Source of the DNA: Mycolicibacterium chubuense NBB4
GTDB lineage: Bacteria > Actinomycetota > Actinomycetes > Mycobacteriales > Mycobacteriaceae
Reading direction: 5' to 3'
Length of the DNA: 64,000 nucleotides
NCBI RefSeq assembly: GCF_000266905.1
Contig: NC_018027.1
Span: forward strand, 1,612,001-1,676,000
Position 1 is the stretch's first letter. Each line of letters opens with the position of its first letter. Below, in pieces: positions 59,744 to 64,000 of the stretch. The position numbers and the translations under genes are program-made. A model generated the notes under the pieces. That model was not told the DNA's origin. It saw only the letters and a program-made list of their open reading frames with translations, and did not search any database.

Positions 59744-61546
59744 CTACCGCGCCGCCTGCAGCGTGATCTCTGAGATCTCCGTCCGGCTCTGGCCGTCGGT
59801 GGTACCCAACGTGCTGATCCACACCAAAACATTCGAGGTCTTGGTCCGGTCGTGGACCTCGATGCGGTTGCTTCCCGGTTGCAGCGGTGTCGTCGGGGTC
59901 AGCTCTGTGGTGTCGGCCAGCTTGGCCGGGTCTTCGGTGGGCGACGAGCGGATCTGCACTTCGGTTCCCGTGCTGGACAAGTCGACGGTGACGGCGCTCA
60001 GCGCCGTCGGTTCCGCCAGGTGCAGCATCAGTCCCTCTCCCTCGGAGAAATTCGGGAACGGGACGGGGTCTGTGTACGTGACGGTCGGCCAGGCCGTGTC
60101 CGGGTTGCCGTCGATCGCCAAGCCCGCCTTCTGCGGATTGTCCGCGGCGCCACTGGGTGAGAACACCTTTGCGCTCACCGGTTTGACGACAGGGCCGGGG
60201 CGATTCCACAGGCCGAATCCGTCGGTGAACCACACCAGCGCAACCGCGGCCACGACGATCACGCCGCCGAGCGCGGCGAGTGCCTTGGTCCGGCCACTCC
60301 TGCGTTGCGGCGACGTTGTCAGCGGCGACGTTGCCTGCGGGCCTTTCGCACGTGCCGGTCGACGCGTCGACGGCTGACCGCCCGGGAGGATGGCGAGCTC
60401 GTCGGCGTCGAGGGTCCGCCCGTCCCAGACACCGCTCGCCTGGACCTGGTCGCCGTCGGAGAGTTGACCCGCGACGAGTTGCGTTCGTATCTCGACCGGA
60501 ACGGATGCCGGCAGGTTGTAGGCGGGTTCCCCGGGCGTCAACAGGAACGACAGGGTTCCGAGACCGTTTCCGGCGCCGACCGCGCTTCGCCTGACGTTGT
60601 GTGCTGTCCCCGTGAGAAGCACACGTTCGAGGCGCTGTGTGGCCGACCGGCCCGGCGAACGCGTCGGCTGAGCACCGAACGGCGGATGCGGTTGCGTGAC
60701 ATCGTCTCGGGGACCCTGCTGCGTGAGGGCTTGGGCGAAGTCCAGACAGCTGGGGTACCGCTCGTCGGGATCTTTCGCCAGCGCTCTGGCGAGGACGCCG
60801 TCGAGGTGCGCGAGCTCAGGCCGGCGCTCCGATATCCGCGGGGGAGGCGTACCCAGATGGTGGCCGATGACGACGGCGCGATTGGCGTCGTGGAACGGTG
60901 GGGCACCGGTCAGTAGGTGAAAAGTCGTGGCCGCCAAGGCATATTGGTCAGCCCGGCCGTCGATCGACTGGCCTCGCAGTTGTTCGGGGGCCATGTAGTT
61001 CACCGTCCCCACCGCGACGTTGTCGTCAGTGAGATTGCCGACGTCGTCGATACGACGAGCGATGCCGAAGTCGGTCAAGAGCACCCGTCGCCGACGCCCG
61101 TCGTTGGCGGTCACCAGGATGTTCTCAGGCTTGACGTCCCGGTGGAGGAGCCGGCGCTCGTGAGCGAAGTCGAGTGCGTCGGCCACCGCCGTCACGATCT
61201 CCGCGACATCCTGTTCCGGCATGCCGCCGGGATATGAGTCTTTGAGCAGTCGGCCCGCGTCGGTGCCGTCGACGTAGTCCATCGTGATCCACAGCCGGCC
61301 GTTGAACTCACCACGATCGAGCACGCCGACGATATGCGGGTGTCGCAGCGTAGCGGCCAGCTCGGCCTCGCGGATGAACCGCGCGCGAAACTCCGTGTCC
61401 GCCGTCGAGGTCGGGGACAGGATTTTGAGGGCGTCTTGACGAGGCAACCGGGGATGCTGCGCGAGGTAGACCTCACCCATCCCACCGGTGCCGAGTAACC
61501 GCTGGATCAGGTACCCGGCGAATTCCTCGCCGTTGTTCAACGGCAT
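59744..61546 (-). CDS. Receptor-type Ser/Thr protein kinase
   Basis: 600 residues. The N-terminal kinase domain is complete: [12 protein letters not shown], invariant Lys in [22 protein letters not shown] and MAPEQ. A juxtamembrane linker follows, then a membrane segment near residue 425 ([18 protein letters not shown]). The extracytoplasmic domain ([23 protein letters not shown]) has a discoidin/F5-8C-like sugar-binding look rather than PASTA repeats. It may sense a cell-wall or carbohydrate ligand. No partner substrate is evident nearby. Confidence 0.93.
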   Translation of the reverse strand: MPLNNGEEFAGYLIQRLLGTGGMGEVYLAQHPRLPRQDALKILSPTSTADTEFRARFIREAELAATLRHPHIVGVLDRGEFNGRLWITMDYVDGTDAGRLLKDSYPGGMPEQDVAEIVTAVADALDFAHERRLLHRDVKPENILVTANDGRRRRVLLTDFGIARRIDDVGNLTDDNVAVGTVNYMAPEQLRGQSIDGRADQYALAATTFHLLTGAPPFHDANRAVVIGHHLGTPPPRISERRPELAHLDGVLARALAKDPDERYPSCLDFAQALTQQGPRDDVTQPHPPFGAQPTRSPGRSATQRLERVLLTGTAHNVRRSAVGAGNGLGTLSFLLTPGEPAYNLPASVPVEIRTQLVAGQLSDGDQVQASGVWDGRTLDADELAILPGGQPSTRRPARAKGPQATSPLTTSPQRRSGRTKALAALGGVIVVAAVALVWFTDGFGLWNRPGPVVKPVSAKVFSPSGAADNPQKAGLAIDGNPDTAWPTVTYTDPVPFPNFSEGEGLMLHLAEPTALSAVTVDLSSTGTEVQIRSSPTEDPAKLADTTELTPTTPLQPGSNRIEVHDRTKTSNVLVWISTLGTTDGQSRTEISEITLQAAR

Positions 61547-61691
61547 GCACAGAGCCTACAAACCGGCGTGCGTTATGACGGAATTCCGCAGGTCGTTGGC
61601 TGCATCGCCACCGTCAAGACGGGTCGCGGGGGGCGCTCGGGCCGGTCGAAAGGCTGCGCGTGGCGGGTCGGGGGAATAAGTCCGTCACGGC

Positions 61692-61703
61692 GGGGTATAC
61701 CCC
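61692..61703. promoter_or_regulatory. GGGGTATACCCC palindrome
   Basis: A perfect 12-bp palindrome (a fifth C follows) 36 bp upstream of the small Cys-rich gene. G/C-tract palindromes around TATA recall sites of metal-responsive CsoR/RcnR-type repressors, though the tract order differs from the CsoR boxes I know. Confidence 0.4.
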
Positions 61704-61739
61704 CTCGCACAGGGCGGGGCTGAAAGGTCGATTGAATCC

Positions 61740-61898
61740 ATGAGCGTCGTCGTGATCGGTCCGATGAGTCGTTGCGCGAATTGTCAGCGCATACCCCCGG
61801 ACGGCCAGCGCTGGCCGCACCTGGCGCAGGGCGACCGGTTCTGCTGTCTCGATTGTCTGTATGGCCTGCACCCTGATCTGCAGGACAGCGGTTGGTGA
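61740..61898 (+). CDS. 52-residue Cys-rich (zinc-ribbon-like) protein
   Basis: A short gene from the ATG at 61740 to TGA at 61896-61898. It has two knuckles, CANC (Cys12, Cys15) and CCLDC (Cys35, 36, 39), around a central RWPHLAQGD segment: a compact zinc- or copper-binding fold. AAAGG lies 10-14 nt upstream. It follows a metal-type palindrome. The family was not recognised. Confidence 0.55.
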   Translation: MSVVVIGPMSRCANCQRIPPDGQRWPHLAQGDRFCCLDCLYGLHPDLQDSGW

Positions 61899-61935
61899 GT
61901 CCGGGCGCGGGTCCGGACCCGTTGCTGGGTATGCC

Positions 61936-62289
61936 TCAGTCCAGGTGGTCGACCTCCTCCTGGTACTCCGCCAGGTACTGGCCGATGCTGTCGCCGACGA
62001 ACGCCTCGGCCACCACCACCTGATCGACGATCAACCGGGTTCGGGCCATCTGCCGCCGAAATTCCTTGCTATGGCGGACCGCATCGAGTTGCTCCTCGCT
62101 GCCGCGCGCCAGGATGAAGCCGTTCAGATGTGCGTGCGGTCCCAGCAGAGTCACATCGAAGCTCGAGATCTTGCCTTCGCTTTGGAGGCCGGACCAATAC
62201 TTCATCCCGTCCTCGTAAATTCGCAGGGCGCGCTTCTCCCGCCCCCGCACTACTTCTCCGAAACCGATGAAAAGAGCTGCGTCGGCCAC
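61936..62289 (-). CDS. Small conserved-looking protein, ferredoxin-like fold possible
   Basis: 117 residues from GTG 62289, with GGAG upstream. It contains LFIGFGEVVRGREKRALRIYEDGMKYW, SFDVTLLGPHAHLNGFILARGSEEQLDAV and VDQVVVAEAFVGDSI. Alternating strands and helices suggest a dimeric alpha/beta-barrel type. No catalytic motif is visible and the function is unknown. Confidence 0.7.
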   Translation of the reverse strand: MADAALFIGFGEVVRGREKRALRIYEDGMKYWSGLQSEGKISSFDVTLLGPHAHLNGFILARGSEEQLDAVRHSKEFRRQMARTRLIVDQVVVAEAFVGDSIGQYLAEYQEEVDHLD

Positions 62290-62534
62290 TGTCTTCTCCT
62301 CTCTGGTTGGACTCCGGTCCACCCCTCGGTCGAGGAGCGGACCGGGTCGAACGGAACGCTACGCCGCGCGCCTGGACACAGACCCGCGTTGTGACGCGTC
62401 GGCAATCAGGCGACCAGTGGGCTGAGGCGGGGTCGGCAGACGCTTCTCGGCCGGGCTGTCGGCGGAGGCGGTGATGCATCGGTGGACGTCGGCGAAACCC
62501 TCACCATCCCCACCGCGAACGGACTGAACGCGGT

Positions 62535-63815
62535 TCAGCGGTCGGTCGAGGTTGCTGTGAAGCCGTTGCGCAGCTGATCCGCCAGCCAGGGCAGGTTTGC
62601 GGCGAACGCATCGGCGGCGAACGGCCACGTGTGTCTGCCGTCGCGGGTGTCGATCGAGCAGCCGATGCCGTGCGCGGTGCCGAGGGTGCACAGCGTGGTC
62701 GCGGCCTGCAGGTAGGGATCTCTCGACGGGTCCGTGGAGGCGGGTACGACGAAACGGCCGGAGACGCCGATGTAGTGGCCGTGCCCCCTGATCACCGTGC
62801 TGGGATCGAAGCGCGCCCACGCCTCGGCGTCCCCGCCGTAGAGCCGCGCGATCGTCTGATCCGTGGTGCCGGCGTTCGGCCCGAGGTCACCGGCGATGTC
62901 GACGAAGGCGCCGAACACGCCGGGGTGCATGACCGTGAGGTCGACCGCGCAGGTGCCGCCGGAGGAGAACCCGACGACGCCCCAGTGCGCTGCCGGGACG
63001 TCGAAGCGCCGTGCGACATAGGGAACGACATCCTCGACGAGATGGTCGGCGGCGTTGCCGCGGGCGCCGTTGACGCACTCGGTGTCGTTGGCGAAGGTGC
63101 CGTTCGGGTCGGCGAACACGGTCACCGGTGCATACCCGCCGTGTGAGGCGGCGAAGCCGTCGAGGGTGTGGACGGCTCGCCCGGCGCGCACCCAGTCGGC
63201 CGGGGTGTTGAACTGGCCGCCGATCATCATGAGCGCAGGTAGCCGCACCGCCGGGGTTCGGGAGAACCACGCCGGCGGGAGGTAGACGTACTCCTCCCGG
63301 TGCTCGAAGCCGGACGCGTGGGCTCCGGTCGAGACGGGCACCACGGCTCCGTGCGACGGCGCGGTCGGTCGGTGTTGCATGCCGGCGATGGCGGCCGGAT
63401 CGACCTGGTGCGGCAGCGGCCTGGAGGTCAGTTGGCCGAACGCGGTCTGGACGGTGGGGAAGTAGCCGATCCACGAATTGACGACCAGACCGACGCTGAG
63501 CAGGCACATCGACGCCGCGAAGACGTCGGCGTTGCGCGTGGCCCAGCCCGCGCCTCTCCAGCCGGCCAGTGTCATCCCCACCGCCGCCGCGCACGCCCCG
63601 GTCCACACCCACAGCCAGACCGGGGCCGGTTCGCTGGCGAGGCCGAGCACGTCGAGACACCACCGCACAGCCAGGGCGCCGGAGACACCGAGCGCGATCA
63701 GCACCGGAATCCACCGCCTGTTCCACGCCCGGCTGCGGCGCAGGACTGCGGCGGCGAGGAGCACCACCGCGGCGGCTTGCACCGCCAGGAGGATCCAGCC
63801 GTCCATCAGGGACAT
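62535..63815 (-). CDS. Membrane-anchored esterase, antigen-85/EstA-like fold
   Basis: 426 residues from the ATG at 63815, with GAGGAGG upstream. The first about 135 residues contain four hydrophobic segments. The C-terminal half is an alpha/beta hydrolase: VFADPNGTFANDTECVNG, the nucleophile in GFSSGGTCAVDL and a His in DGRHTW. The layout matches mycobacterial membrane esterases related to the mycolyltransferase fold. It may act on cell-envelope esters. It is next to the transporter fragment with 10 nt between. Confidence 0.85.
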   Translation of the reverse strand: MSLMDGWILLAVQAAAVVLLAAAVLRRSRAWNRRWIPVLIALGVSGALAVRWCLDVLGLASEPAPVWLWVWTGACAAAVGMTLAGWRGAGWATRNADVFAASMCLLSVGLVVNSWIGYFPTVQTAFGQLTSRPLPHQVDPAAIAGMQHRPTAPSHGAVVPVSTGAHASGFEHREEYVYLPPAWFSRTPAVRLPALMMIGGQFNTPADWVRAGRAVHTLDGFAASHGGYAPVTVFADPNGTFANDTECVNGARGNAADHLVEDVVPYVARRFDVPAAHWGVVGFSSGGTCAVDLTVMHPGVFGAFVDIAGDLGPNAGTTDQTIARLYGGDAEAWARFDPSTVIRGHGHYIGVSGRFVVPASTDPSRDPYLQAATTLCTLGTAHGIGCSIDTRDGRHTWPFAADAFAANLPWLADQLRNGFTATSTDR

Positions 63816-63825
63816 GCCGGCCTCC

Positions 63826-63999
63826 TCACGTCGCGTCCGCGGCTGCGCGCTCCTCCTGGAGGCGGTCCTTGCTGCGCAGCAGGCGCAGAAGCGTGACCAG
63901 AAGCAAGCCGCCGACGACGTTCCCGACGACGGTGTAGCCGAACCACCGGAGCCAGTCGAGGTAACCGAAGGGCGCGTCGCCCGTCGACAGTGCTCCGAA
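63826..63999 (-). CDS. Formate/nitrite-transporter family protein (C-terminal end only)
   Basis: The last 57 codons of a minus-strand gene that runs off the window. The final membrane helix reads GYTVVGNVVGGLLLVTLLR and is followed by a charged tail, the usual end of FNT-family channels. The identification rests on this segment alone. Confidence 0.6.
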   Translation of the reverse strand, partial: FGALSTGDAPFGYLDWLRWFGYTVVGNVVGGLLLVTLLRLLRSKDRLQEERAAADAT

Positions 64000-64000
64000 G

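Noticed and set aside
1..64000. CRISPR arrays, insertion sequences, rRNA genes
   Set aside because: No regularly spaced repeats, transposase reading frames or rRNA-like sequence were seen.

Overview
The window is high-GC actinobacterial chromosome, most likely from a fast-growing mycobacterium (Mycobacterium/Mycolicibacterium). The evidence is a complete mce operon with mce-associated genes, several small secreted proteins of mycobacterial type (DUF732, DUF4189, MmpS-like), the ftsE-ftsX-smpB-ssrA order, and a tmRNA tag reading ADSNQRDYALAA. Family names come from reading motifs in the translations; no database search was run.

Core left (1-4493): ftsE (3' end), ftsX, smpB, a membrane-bound GGDEF-EAL c-di-GMP enzyme and the tmRNA gene ssrA. 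Core right (55015-64000): a run of secreted or envelope proteins, a DedA membrane protein, a Ser/Thr kinase with an extracytoplasmic domain, a 52-residue Cys-rich protein, a membrane-anchored esterase and the end of a formate/nitrite-transporter family gene.

Between them (4494-55014) lies a segment of about 50.5 kb bounded by direct copies of the 3' end of ssrA (4469-4493 and 54990-55014). Each copy is followed by its own strong terminator hairpin. This is the footprint of site-specific integration into ssrA. No integrase is visible inside, so the element looks immobilised.

The segment is a steroid-type catabolic island. It carries a full extra set of ring A/B genes: kstD, kshA, kshB, a second Kst4D-like flavoprotein, hsaA, hsaB, hsaC, hsaD, hsaF, hsaG and a frameshifted hsaE. 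It also has side-chain or D-ring functions: a CoA ligase, a paired acyl-CoA dehydrogenase, an enoyl-CoA hydratase-like protein, aldehyde and alcohol dehydrogenases, two Baeyer-Villiger monooxygenases, several SDRs, two HSL-type esterases, an old-yellow-enzyme-like reductase and a putative 2-oxoglutarate dioxygenase. Its own Mce importer (yrbEA-B, mceA-F, two Mas proteins) follows. A steroid or steroid-like triterpenoid substrate is inferred, not shown.

The most interesting signal is regulatory. A 15-bp palindrome, consensus TYCCGnYnRnCGGRA, sits in the promoter region of nearly every catabolic operon in the island. Its centre lies 50-52 bp upstream of the start of transcription implied by leaderless start codons and -10 boxes. 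Several copies sit almost exactly midway between two divergent leaderless genes. This looks like the site of one island-wide activator, and I do not recognise it as a KstR or KstR2 box. The intact regulators in the island are a PadR-family and an IclR-family protein; the IclR operon has a different palindrome of its own.
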